This document shows positions 29,353 through 37,016 of a stretch of 64,000 nt of DNA, piece by piece (within the stretch, counting starts at the first letter, position 1; each line of letters starts with the position of its first letter). The stretch lies in assembly GCF_011927725.1 (NCBI RefSeq), contig NZ_JAATJC010000001.1, positions 1,247,001 to 1,311,000 of the forward strand, read 5' to 3'. Both the position numbers and the translations under genes were made by a program. The stretch is from Sphingomonas kaistensis. Lineage in GTDB: Bacteria > Pseudomonadota > Alphaproteobacteria > Sphingomonadales > Sphingomonadaceae. The notes beneath the pieces are model-generated. The model worked only from the letters and a program-made list of their open reading frames with translations, was not told where the DNA came from and did not search any database.

Positions 29353-29775
29353 TCAGATCCGAGTGCGTGGCAGGGGAATGGTCGCGCCGCGGCGGCGGGC
29401 AAGCCGTTCCACCTCGTCAAAGGACGCATTGATTCGGGTCCGCGCTTCGCCGACCGCCCATTCGCTGCCGGCCGGGGCGGGCTCGCCCGGCGCTCTCTTC
29501 GCCGCGGCGTCGATCGCGGCGGCATAGTCGCTCCATGCCGCGACATGCGCCTGGTAGGCGCTCCAGAAATCATTCGGTGCGGCGCCTTGCCGTATCTCGC
29601 GCATCCGCGCGGCGATCTCTTGCGGGGCCAGCGAATCCAGGTCGAGGTTGTCGGCTTTAAGGATGCGTTCGATCGCCGGAATCGCGGCGGAACGGGTGAC
29701 CACCAGGTCGGGCTCGGCGACCGCCAGGAAAAGCAACGTTGCAAGCATCGGCCAAGCGCTCATATCAGCGCCCAT
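29353..29775 (-). CDS. hypothetical secreted protein antisense between thiS and thiG
   Basis: A protein of about 140 residues starting at ATG 29775 (or ATG 29763). The N-terminus ([20 protein letters not shown]) looks like a signal peptide. The mature part is helical and charged: [40 protein letters not shown] and [20 protein letters not shown]. No family is recognised. It ends exactly where thiS ends on the other strand, and its ATG overlaps the thiG ATG within CCATGG (29772-29777). Confidence 0.6.
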   Translation of the reverse strand: MGADMSAWPMLATLLFLAVAEPDLVVTRSAAIPAIERILKADNLDLDSLAPQEIAARMREIRQGAAPNDFWSAYQAHVAAWSDYAAAIDAAAKRAPGEPAPAGSEWAVGEARTRINASFDEVERLARRRGATIPLPRTRI

Positions 29776-30583
29776 GGCCAGTCTTCCAGTCACTTCCTCC
29801 GCCGCCCCGACCGATGCCGATAGCTGGAGCGTCGCCGGGCGCACCTTTTCCTCGCGGCTGATCGTCGGCACCGGCAAGTACAAGAGCCTCGAACAGAATG
29901 CGGCGGCGGTGGCTGCGAGCGGGGCGGAGATCGTCACGGTGGCGGTGCGGCGGGTCAACCTGACCGACCCCAATGCGCCCAAGCTGACCGACTATATCGA
30001 TCCCAAGGTCACGACCTACCTGCCGAATACGGCCGGCTGCTTCACCGCCGAGGAGGCGATCCGCACCCTGCGCCTGGCGCGCGAAGCGGGCGGGTGGAAG
30101 CTGGTCAAGCTGGAGGTGCTGGCCGAGGCCAAGACGCTCTACCCCGACATGATCGAGACCGTCCGCGCGACCGAGTTGCTGACCAAGGAAGGGTTCGAGG
30201 TGATGGTCTATTGCACCGACGATCCGATCATGGCCCGCCGCTGCGAGGAGGCCGGCGCCGTGGCGATCATGCCGCTGGGCGCGCCGATCGGTTCGGGGTT
30301 GGGCGTGCAGAACCCCGTGACCATCCGCCTGATCGTCGAGGGAGCGAAGGTCCCCGTGCTGGTCGATGCCGGGGTCGGCACCGCCAGCGACGCGGCCTAT
30401 GCGATGGAGCTGGGTTGCGACGGCGTGCTGATGAATACCGCTATCGCCGAGGCCAAGGACCCGATCCTGATGGCTCGCGCGATGAAGGCGGCGGTCGAGA
30501 GCGGCCGCCTCGCCTATCGCGCCGGGCGCATGGGCAAGCGGATGTACGCCGACCCGTCGAGCCCGCTGGCCGGGCTGATCTGA
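29774..30583 (+). CDS. thiG: thiazole synthase
   Basis: A 269-residue thiazole synthase that builds the thiazole phosphate of thiamine from deoxyxylulose phosphate, dehydroglycine and ThiS-thiocarboxylate. The Schiff-base Lys112 is in WKLVKLEVL. Other blocks: [88 protein letters not shown] and [20 protein letters not shown]. The ATG at 29774 gives about 20 extra residues before the core, acceptable for the family. Confidence 0.95.
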   Translation: MASLPVTSSAAPTDADSWSVAGRTFSSRLIVGTGKYKSLEQNAAAVAASGAEIVTVAVRRVNLTDPNAPKLTDYIDPKVTTYLPNTAGCFTAEEAIRTLRLAREAGGWKLVKLEVLAEAKTLYPDMIETVRATELLTKEGFEVMVYCTDDPIMARRCEEAGAVAIMPLGAPIGSGLGVQNPVTIRLIVEGAKVPVLVDAGVGTASDAAYAMELGCDGVLMNTAIAEAKDPILMARAMKAAVESGRLAYRAGRMGKRMYADPSSPLAGLI

Positions 30584-30593
30584 GGGGCGGCGA

Positions 30594-31855
30594 TCAGCCC
30601 AGCGGCTGGTCGATGCTGGGCGGCGGGGTGGTGAACCACTTCGGTCCGCTTGGCGTCATGTGGAAGCAATCCTCCAGCCGCACCCCGAAGCGCCCGGGGA
30701 GATAGAGTCCGGGCTCGTTCGAGAAGCACATGCCGGGGGCGAGCCTAGTAGTTTCGCCGCGGACGAGGTTGACGGGTTCGTGGCCTTCCATCCCAATTCC
30801 GTGGCCGGTGCGGTGGGACAGGCCGGGGAGCTTGTAGTCGGGGCCGTAGCCCCAGCTCGTGTAGGCCTTGCGGACCGCGTCATCGACGCTTCCGGCCGAT
30901 GCGCCGACCCGTGCGGCGGCGAGCGCGATCTGCTGGCCGCGGTGGACCTGTCCCCAGACCTTGCGCTGCTCGGGGCTGGGCTTGCCGGCGAAGATGAAGG
31001 TGCGGCTGATGTCCGACTGATAGCCGTGCACGCTGCACCCGCCGTCGACCAGCACGAGATCGCCCCGCGCCAGGGTGTGCGGCTTCTTGGAGCCGTGGGG
31101 GAGGGCCGAGGCTTCGTTGATGAGGACGAGGTTGCCGTCGGCGTCACCGCCCAGCGCCTTGGTGGCCGCAACGATGGCCGCGCTGATGTCGCCGCCGCTC
31201 ATGCCGGGCTTGAGGTTGGCGAGGGCGGTGCGGAAGGCGGCGATGGTGATGTCGCTGGCGGCCTGCATCAGGGCGAGCTCGGCCGGCGACTTGATCATCC
31301 GCTGGGCGCGGACGACGGCATTGGCGCTGACGATCCGGGCGGAAGGCAGCTGCGCGGCGAGGCGATCGCCGAGGAAGAAGCGGTTGGTTTCTTCAAAGGC
31401 GACGGGCTGGCCGGCGACTTTCCGTTCGCGCAGGAAATCGGCGACGAGCTTCAGCGGTTCGTCGTCTTCCTGCCAGGTGCGGATTTCGGCGGGCACCTCG
31501 AGCTGCTCGGCGATGCTGGGCTGCTCGAAGAAGGGGGTGACCATGATCGGGTCGCCCTCGGCGGGAATGACGACCCCGGTCAGCCGCTCGCTGCGCCACC
31601 ACTGGACTCCGGTGTAATAGTCGAGGCTGGCCCCCGACTCGACCAGCATGGCGCCGAGGCGGTTGGCGCGGAGCAATTGCTGCGCGCGGCGAAGGTGAGC
31701 GATCCGCTCGGCCGCGCTGATCGGCGGCGGCAGGGGCGCCGGACGACCTGCTCCGCGACCGTTGCGGCAAACCCGCGGGCGGGCATGGCAATCGCCGCGC
31801 CCAGCGCGCCCGTGCCGGCCAGGAACGATCGGCGGTGAATGGCGGCCTTGGTCAC
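30594..31855 (-). pseudogene. Tat-exported M24 (Xaa-Pro) peptidase, frameshifted
   Basis: A metallopeptidase gene broken by one frameshift. From GTG 31855 (AGGGAG upstream) a clear twin-arginine signal reads IHRRSFLAGTGALGAAIAMP, then GFAATVAEQVVRRP. The frame then fails, and the peptidase continues in another frame (LPPPISAAERIAHLRRAQQL to the stop at 30594). One base appears missing, most simply from the run of four C on the minus strand (31736-31733). The peptidase part is otherwise intact: LVLVDGGCSVHGYQSDISRT, HRTGHGIGMEGHEP, FSNEPGLYLPGRFGVRLED. It may be a real mutation, a sequencing error, or a slippage site. The downstream frame has no good start of its own. Confidence 0.75.
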
Positions 31856-31877
31856 AAGCTTCACTCCCTGCTGCTGC

Positions 31878-33209
31878 TTACTGGCGCGTTCCGATGAGGT
31901 GGAAGCGGGTCTGCCGGCCATCGAGATAGTGCACCGTCCGGCCATCGAAAAAGGCATTTTCTTCCTGCCGGAAGTTAATTTCCTGCCCGTTCCATTCGGG
32001 CACTTTGACCTTGGCGTTGAGCTCGATCGACCAGGCGGTGGCGGGACGCAGGGGCCGCTCGCCGCGCGGGTCGGGGTTCTGGTTGTCCCAGAAGCCGATG
32101 CTGCTGCCCGCGCCGTGACCGTGGAAGCCGATCGGGTGCGAATAGATGGAGGGCGTGAGCCCGGCGGCGATGGCTTTGGCGCGGGCGGCTGCCAGGATCT
32201 GGTTGCCGGTGAGGCCGGTGCGGAAGCTGGAAGTCAGCGCGTCCTGCACGCGGTTGGCGGCGGCGAGGCCGTCGCGCAGGCCCTTGGGTGCCTCGCGTTC
32301 GCCGTCCTTCAGGACATAGCCGAGCTGCTGCACGTCGCTGTTGAGGCCGAGGTAGGTGATTCCGAAGTCGGTCCACAGCATGTCGCCCTTGCGGATCACC
32401 TCGTCTTCCTGGAGCGCGGCGGCCTGGCCCTGGCGGAAGATCGACAGCGAGGGGTGGAACCACACCTGCATGCCAAGGCTGCTGACCTTTTCGCGCATCC
32501 ACCATCGGACGTCGTTGGCGGTGGTCTTGCCTGGCGTGATGACCTTGTCGCTGAGCGCTTCGGCGATGATCGCATGGGTGACCTGGAGAAGCTGCGGATA
32601 GACCTGCATTTCTTGCCCGGTGCGGGTTTCCATCCAGCCGACCGCAAGCTCGTCGGTCCGCACGAGGCGGTCGCGGTAGGGGGCGGGGAGGGCGGCGACG
32701 AGGCCCTCATACTGGCTGAGGGTGAGGCCATCGGCGAACTGGCTGAGCGCCGAGCTGTTGATGGCGATGCGCTTGGGATTGCGGGCGGCGACCAGCTTGC
32801 CGAGCGCCTTCCACTGGTCGGGTTCGGCCTCCGGGTTCCAGGCCGGCTGGAACAGCCTGGCAAGGCCGTAGCGGCTGACGGTCAGGCGCTCGACCGGCTT
32901 GCCCGCGCCGGGGTCGAAGAAAACCAGGATCGTGCGGCGGCGGGCGTGCATATTTTCGGCGTCGAGCATGGTCATGACGACCGGATCCTCGACATATTCG
33001 CGGGCGATCAGCACCCACATGTCGATCTTATGCTCGCGCATCAGCGCTGGGACGACCGTGTCGAGCCGCCCGGCCAGAAGCCGATCCTCCAGCGTGGCGC
33101 GCTCACGCAGGGAAAGGACGGTCGGGGTCGTCGAGGGCTGCGCCGCGGCGGCGGCCGGCGCGGCGGTGCCGGCCAGCAGGCAGGCAGCAAGGCCGAGATA
33201 ATTGGTCAT
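31878..33209 (-). CDS. secreted M24 family metallopeptidase
   Basis: A 443-residue peptidase with an N-terminal signal peptide (MTNYLGLAACLLAGTAAPAA). The aminopeptidase P-like fold is recognised by DMLWTDFGITYLGLNSDVQQ (two metal-binding Asp in the DFG...NSD pattern), HPIGFHGHGAGSSIGFWDNQ (His ligand) and SIELNAKVKVPEWNGQEINF (Glu region). Compared with classical enzymes the pattern is divergent, so activity is probable but the specificity is unknown. It is upstream of the frameshifted M24 gene by 22 bases, probably one transcript of paralogues. Confidence 0.8.
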   Translation of the reverse strand: MTNYLGLAACLLAGTAAPAAAAAQPSTTPTVLSLRERATLEDRLLAGRLDTVVPALMREHKIDMWVLIAREYVEDPVVMTMLDAENMHARRRTILVFFDPGAGKPVERLTVSRYGLARLFQPAWNPEAEPDQWKALGKLVAARNPKRIAINSSALSQFADGLTLSQYEGLVAALPAPYRDRLVRTDELAVGWMETRTGQEMQVYPQLLQVTHAIIAEALSDKVITPGKTTANDVRWWMREKVSSLGMQVWFHPSLSIFRQGQAAALQEDEVIRKGDMLWTDFGITYLGLNSDVQQLGYVLKDGEREAPKGLRDGLAAANRVQDALTSSFRTGLTGNQILAAARAKAIAAGLTPSIYSHPIGFHGHGAGSSIGFWDNQNPDPRGERPLRPATAWSIELNAKVKVPEWNGQEINFRQEENAFFDGRTVHYLDGRQTRFHLIGTRQ

Positions 33210-33228
33210 GAGTCCCCCTGTGGCGAGT

Positions 33229-34899
33229 TCAGCCCCGCGCCTTGTCCCGCAGCGCCGAGATGGTGGTCTGGTTGGTGATCACCTCGACGTCGGTCCGGAG
33301 GTGAAGGAGGCGGATGCCCTTGCGGCCCATCGCCTCGTCCAGCGCCGGGCCGAAGTCGGCGGTCGTCTCCACCGTTGCCGCCCATGCCCCGAACGCGCGA
33401 CCGAGCGCGGCGAAATCGGGATTGGAGAGCGTGGTGGCGGACAGGCGCGCCGGATAGTCGCGTTCCTGGTGCATTCGGATGGTGCCGTAGCTGCCGTTGT
33501 CGACGACGATCACCAGCAGGTCGGCGCCGTGCTGGGCCGCGGTCGCAAGTTCCTGCCCGTTCATCAGGAAGTCGCCGTCGCCAGCGACGCAGAGCACCTG
33601 GCGGTCGCGGAAGCGAAGCGACGCAGCGACGGCAGCGGGCAGGCCGTAGCCCATGGTGCCGCTGGTCGGCGCAAGCTGGCAGGGAGTCGCGGCATAGCGC
33701 CAGTAGCGATGCACCCAGCCCGAGAAATTGCCGGCGCCGTTGCAGACGATGGTGTCGGCCGGGAGCTTGTCGCGAAGCAAGGCGACGCAGGGGCCGAGAT
33801 CGAGCGTCACCCCGTCGCGGGGGGCGGGTTCGCTCCATGCGAGAAAATCGGCATGGGCCTCCTTGCCCGCGCCGAACGGCAGCAGGTCGTCATCCTCCCA
33901 TGCGTCGAGGTCCTGGCTGAATTCGCCCATGTCAGAGCAGATCGGCAGGTCGGCATGATAGACCCGGCCGAGCTCGTTGGGATCGGGGTGGACGTGGATG
34001 ATCGTCTGGCCGGGGTGGTCGGGGGTGATCAACGTATAGCCGTCGGTGGTCGCTTCACCGAGGCGGGCGCCGACCACCAGCAGCAGGTCGGCGTCCTTGA
34101 CCCGTTGCACCAGCTTCGGATTGGGGCCGTAGCCGAGGTTGCCGGCATAGACCGGGCAATCGTTGGCGACCGCGTCCTGGCGGCGGAAGGCGGCGGCGAC
34201 GGGGATTCCGACGCGGGCGGCCCAGGCGCTGAAATGGTGCGCAGCGCACGGGCTCCAGTCCGCGCCGCCGACGATGGCGACGGGCGCGGCAGCGTCCTTC
34301 AGCAGTTCGTGAAGCGTGGCGATGGCGCTGGGATCGGGATGTTCGACCACCGGAGGCATCGCCGGACGATCGAGCGCCTCCACCTCATCGCGCAGCATGT
34401 CCTCGGGGAGGGCGAGGACGACCGGGCCGGGCCGTCCGGCGGTAGCGACGCGCCAGGCGCGGGCGACATATTCGGGAATCCGGCGGGCGTCGTCGATGCG
34501 GGCGGCCCATTTGGCAATCGGGCCGAAAAAGGCTGGGAAGTCGATTTCCTGGAAGCCTTCGCGGTCCTTGTCGCGGCGGTCGAGGTCGCCGACGAACAGG
34601 ATCATCGGGGTCGAATCCTGGAAGGCGACGTGGACTCCGGGGGTGGCGTTGGTGGCGCCCGGCCCGCGAGTGACAAAGGCGATCCCGGGGCGGCCGGTCA
34701 GCTTGCCGTCGGCCTCGGCCATGTAAGCGACGCCGCCTTCCTGGCGGCACACCACGACGTCGATTTCGGGCACGTCGTGAAGGGCGTCGAGGACGGCGAG
34801 AAAGCTTTCGCCGGGGACGGTGAACAGGCGGTCGCAGCCCTGGATTCGGAGCTGGTCGACGAGGAGGCGGCCGCCGGTGCGGAGATTGGTCGCAGTCAT
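33229..34899 (-). CDS. thiamine-pyrophosphate enzyme, acetolactate synthase-like
   Basis: A 556-residue TPP-dependent decarboxylase/synthase of the acetolactate synthase superfamily. The cofactor-activating Glu lies in FTVPGESFLAVLDAL; the central NAD/FAD-fold domain contains DADLLLVVGARLGE; the TPP-binding motif is VAGDGDFLMNGQELATAAQH followed by VVDNGSYGT. No regulatory subunit (ilvN) is nearby, so biosynthetic acetolactate synthase is unlikely; the substrate cannot be told from sequence. It ends 11 bases... upstream of the M24 genes on the same strand, suggesting a shared operon with cmk upstream. Confidence 0.82.
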   Translation of the reverse strand: MTATNLRTGGRLLVDQLRIQGCDRLFTVPGESFLAVLDALHDVPEIDVVVCRQEGGVAYMAEADGKLTGRPGIAFVTRGPGATNATPGVHVAFQDSTPMILFVGDLDRRDKDREGFQEIDFPAFFGPIAKWAARIDDARRIPEYVARAWRVATAGRPGPVVLALPEDMLRDEVEALDRPAMPPVVEHPDPSAIATLHELLKDAAAPVAIVGGADWSPCAAHHFSAWAARVGIPVAAAFRRQDAVANDCPVYAGNLGYGPNPKLVQRVKDADLLLVVGARLGEATTDGYTLITPDHPGQTIIHVHPDPNELGRVYHADLPICSDMGEFSQDLDAWEDDDLLPFGAGKEAHADFLAWSEPAPRDGVTLDLGPCVALLRDKLPADTIVCNGAGNFSGWVHRYWRYAATPCQLAPTSGTMGYGLPAAVAASLRFRDRQVLCVAGDGDFLMNGQELATAAQHGADLLVIVVDNGSYGTIRMHQERDYPARLSATTLSNPDFAALGRAFGAWAATVETTADFGPALDEAMGRKGIRLLHLRTDVEVITNQTTISALRDKARG

Positions 34900-34909
34900 G
34901 CCTCGACCC

Positions 34910-35548
34910 TTACGGGCGGCGGCGGCCTTCGACCAGCCGGATCGCTTCGCTGAGTGCCTCGTCGGCGCTCATGCTGCTGGTGTCGAGCAGCAGCGCGTCC
35001 GCGGCCATCTCGAGCGGCGCTGCGGAGCGGTGGGAATCACGCTCGTCACGGGCGCGCAGGTCGATCAAGATGTCCTCAAGGTGGACCGGAAGACCGGCGC
35101 CGGTCAGTTCGGCGTGTCGGCGGCGGGCGCGTTCCTCAATGCCGGCGGTGACGAACAGCTTGGCGGTGGCGTCGGGCGCGATCACTGTTCCGATGTCGCG
35201 GCCGTCGAGCACCGCGCCAGCGGGACTGCCGGCAAATTCGCGCTGCCGTTCGAGCAGGGCGGCGCGGACGGCGGGGTAGGCGCTGACCCGGCTGGCGATC
35301 CCGCCGACCATCTCGCTCTTGAGTTCGGGGTCGTCCATCAGGCTGCTGATGTCCTCGCAGGCCCGAAGCGCGGCAAATTCGCTTTCGGGGTCGCCGCCCC
35401 AGCGCAGCAGCGACAAGGCTACCGCGCGATAGAGCTTGCCGGTGTCGAGATGGGGCAGGCCGTAATGCTGCGCGAGGCCGCGGGCGACGGTGCCCTTGCC
35501 GCTCGCCGCGGGGCCGTCGACGGCGATGACGAGAGGAGTTGTAGCCAT
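34910..35548 (-). CDS. cmk: cytidylate kinase
   Basis: A 212-residue (d)CMP kinase. The start is ATG 35548 (MATTPLVIAVDGPAASGKGT), with P-loop GPAASGKGT. Further blocks: HYGLPHLDTGKLYRAVALSL, the CMP-binding AGAVLDGRDIGTVIAPDATA and KLFVTAGIEERARRRHAELT, and RDERDSHRSAAPLEMAADAL. The usual downstream neighbour rpsA is absent here. It lies 10 bases upstream of the TPP enzyme gene. Confidence 0.95.
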   Translation of the reverse strand: MATTPLVIAVDGPAASGKGTVARGLAQHYGLPHLDTGKLYRAVALSLLRWGGDPESEFAALRACEDISSLMDDPELKSEMVGGIASRVSAYPAVRAALLERQREFAGSPAGAVLDGRDIGTVIAPDATAKLFVTAGIEERARRRHAELTGAGLPVHLEDILIDLRARDERDSHRSAAPLEMAADALLLDTSSMSADEALSEAIRLVEGRRRP

Positions 35549-35648
35549 GGGCGCGGGCTTTGACAGCCACCCCCCGCTATGGCAAGGCGCGCGCCGATCA
35601 GCCGAGGCAGCGATGCCGCCGGCCCCTTTTTCAGTGGAGAGCCCAGCC

Positions 35649-35975
35649 ATGGTGAAGCCCGAGTGGGGCGCCAAGCGCACCTGCCCCAAGTGTGCGACCC
35701 GTTTCTACGATCTCGGCAAGGACGATCCGGTGACCTGCATCGAATGCGGCAACACCTTCGTGCCTGAGCCGGTTCTGAAGTCCAAGCAGCCGATGCCGTT
35801 CGAGCAGGTGTCGGTGGCCGCGCCGTCGGCCGCTCCCGATTCCGATCTCGGTGCCGAGGACCTGGCGCTGCCGGACGAGGACGAGGAGCCCAGCGCCGAC
35901 GACGAGGTCGATCTGTCGACCGGCGACGACGACCTGGGCGTCGAGACCAAGAACGAGGACGAGGACAATAACTGA
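35649..35975 (+). CDS. TIGR02300 family protein (zinc-ribbon, acidic tail)
   Basis: A 108-residue protein typical of alphaproteobacteria. The N-terminal part has two Cys pairs (TCPKCATRFYDLGKDDPVTC then IECGNTF) that form a zinc-ribbon. The C-terminal half is highly acidic (DEDEEPSADDEVDL, EDEDNN) and probably disordered. Function unknown. The start is ATG 35649, divergent from cmk, a common arrangement in the class. A strong terminator follows at 36007. Confidence 0.9.
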   Translation: MVKPEWGAKRTCPKCATRFYDLGKDDPVTCIECGNTFVPEPVLKSKQPMPFEQVSVAAPSAAPDSDLGAEDLALPDEDEEPSADDEVDLSTGDDDLGVETKNEDEDNN

Positions 35976-36006
35976 GCCGGCGACACGCCGCTTGATTGTC
36001 TACCGG

Positions 36007-36036
36007 AAAGGGCGGGGCTTCGGCTCCGCCCTTTTT
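36007..36036 (+). terminator. intrinsic terminator after the TIGR02300 gene
   Basis: AAGGGCGGGGC, loop TTCG, GCTCCGCCCTT, then TTTTCG. A stable UUCG-tetraloop stem with a T-run, 32 bases after the stop. Confidence 0.9.
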
Positions 36037-36069
36037 CGTTGTCGGTGGCGCGCGCGCCGGGCAAAGAAA

Positions 36070-36095
36070 AAGGCCGCCCTGGTGGGCGGCCTTTT
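36070..36095 (-). terminator. bidirectional terminator after tRNA-Ala
   Basis: AAGGCCGCCC and GGGCGGCCTT form a perfect ten-base stem with a TGGT loop. On the minus strand it is followed by TTTCTTTGC and ends the tRNA-Ala transcript; on the plus strand TTAG follows, so it may also back up the previous terminator. Confidence 0.85.
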
Positions 36096-36102
36096 AGAAT
36101 GA

Positions 36103-36178
36103 TGGTGGAGCCGTGGGGGATCGAACCCCAGACCTTCGCAATGCCATCGCGACGCTCTCCCAGCTGAGCTACGGCCCC
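36103..36178 (-). tRNA. trnA: tRNA-Ala (GGC anticodon)
   Basis: A 76-base cloverleaf on the minus strand with encoded CCA. Acceptor GGGGCCG pairs with CGGCTCC; D arm GCTC/GAGC; anticodon stem TCGCG/TGCGA around loop ATGGCAT gives anticodon GGC; T arm with TTCGATC; discriminator A. It is followed by the terminator at 36070-36095. Confidence 0.96.
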
Positions 36179-36257
36179 TTGTGAGCGCGCCTTTAAGGGC
36201 GTTCTCCGGCGCTGCCAACCCCTTTGTTGCCCGGATTCGCATCAAGGGCTCTAAAAA

Positions 36258-36289
36258 GAAAAAGGGCACCGGTTTCCCGATGCCCTTTT
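36258..36289 (-). terminator. intrinsic terminator after the second flp gene
   Basis: Minus-strand AAAAGGGCA pairs with TGCCCTTTTT over a loop of about ten bases (36258-36289), continuing into a T-rich stretch. It lies 30 bases after the pilin stop. Confidence 0.85.
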
Positions 36290-36318
36290 CCTCAAGCGCT
36301 TGAACCCAAGCGCGGCGA

Positions 36319-36489
36319 TTAGCTCGTCTTGTTGAGGTTGTCGCCGACGTTGGTGAAGGTCTTGTTGAGGTTGCCACCGATGCTGGTCAGCGCGGTGATC
36401 GCGGCAACGGCGATCAGAGCGGCGATCAGGCCGTACTCGATCGCAGTGGCGCCGTCTTCGTTGGTCAGCATCTTCGTGAAAGTTGTCAT
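36319..36489 (-). CDS. Flp/Fap family type IVb pilin, copy 2
   Basis: A 56-residue pilin precursor. The short leader MTTFTKMLTNEDGATAIEYG ends in the Flp cleavage motif (G/ATAIEY), followed by one hydrophobic helix LIAALIAVAAITALTSIG and a short polar tail NLNKTFTNVGDNLNKTS. Such pilins assemble into Tad pili after cleavage by TadV/CpaA; no tad/cpa genes are in the window. It is nearly identical to the copy at 36696-36866 and has its own GGGGGA ribosome-binding sequence and terminator. Confidence 0.93.
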   Translation of the reverse strand: MTTFTKMLTNEDGATAIEYGLIAALIAVAAITALTSIGGNLNKTFTNVGDNLNKTS

Positions 36490-36627
36490 TGTCGGTTCCC
36501 CCGATGAATCCTGAACCCGGAGCTCCAAAAAGTCTGAAGCTACGCCCTGGAACCCCGACCCTCGGCCGAAAAGGTTAGTATTTGGTGAAAAACCGCCTTT
36601 CCGTGCGGGAGGCGCGGACAAGCGAAA

Positions 36628-36666
36628 GGCCCCGCCGCTGCCTCTTGAAGAGGCGGCGACGGGGCC
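36628..36666 (-). terminator. terminator between the two flp genes
   Basis: GGCCCCG and CGGGGCC form the outer stem, and GCCTC with GAGGC the inner one, around a TTGA loop. On the minus strand TTTCGC follows. It lies 30 bases after the first pilin stop, so the two pilin genes are probably separate transcripts. Confidence 0.75.
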
Positions 36667-36695
36667 CTGCTGTACCGGCTTCAACCGGACGAGGC

Positions 36696-36866
36696 TTAGC
36701 TCGTCTTGTTGAGGTTGCCAGCGACGTTGGTGAAGGTCTTGTTGAGGTTGCCACCGATGCTGGTCAGCGCGGTGATCGCGGCAACGGCGATGAGGGCGGC
36801 GATCAGGCCGTACTCAATCGCGGTGGCGCCGTCTTCGTTGTTCAGCATCTTGATGAAATTGGTCAT
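36696..36866 (-). CDS. Flp/Fap family type IVb pilin, copy 1
   Basis: A 56-residue pilin precursor beginning MTNFIKMLNNEDGATAIEYG, with the same cleavage site, hydrophobic helix and tail (FTNVAGNLNKTS) as the copy at 36319-36489. Differences are confined to a few leader and tail residues. AGGAG lies eight bases before the ATG at 36866. The high similarity at DNA level too points to recent duplication or gene conversion. It is easily missed by gene callers because of its size. Confidence 0.92.
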   Translation of the reverse strand: MTNFIKMLNNEDGATAIEYGLIAALIAVAAITALTSIGGNLNKTFTNVAGNLNKTS

Positions 36867-37016
36867 GTCCGGTCTCCTAGTTCCACTTGTCCCCCGGGGG
36901 CGGCCCCGGCACCGTCAGACGTCCAATCAGCCCGTCGGTCGAGAATGGTTCTACGAGGCAAGGAGTTAAGGAGTGGTTGAACCGCCGGGTAAACGGATGT
37001 TCACCAAACAAAAGTT

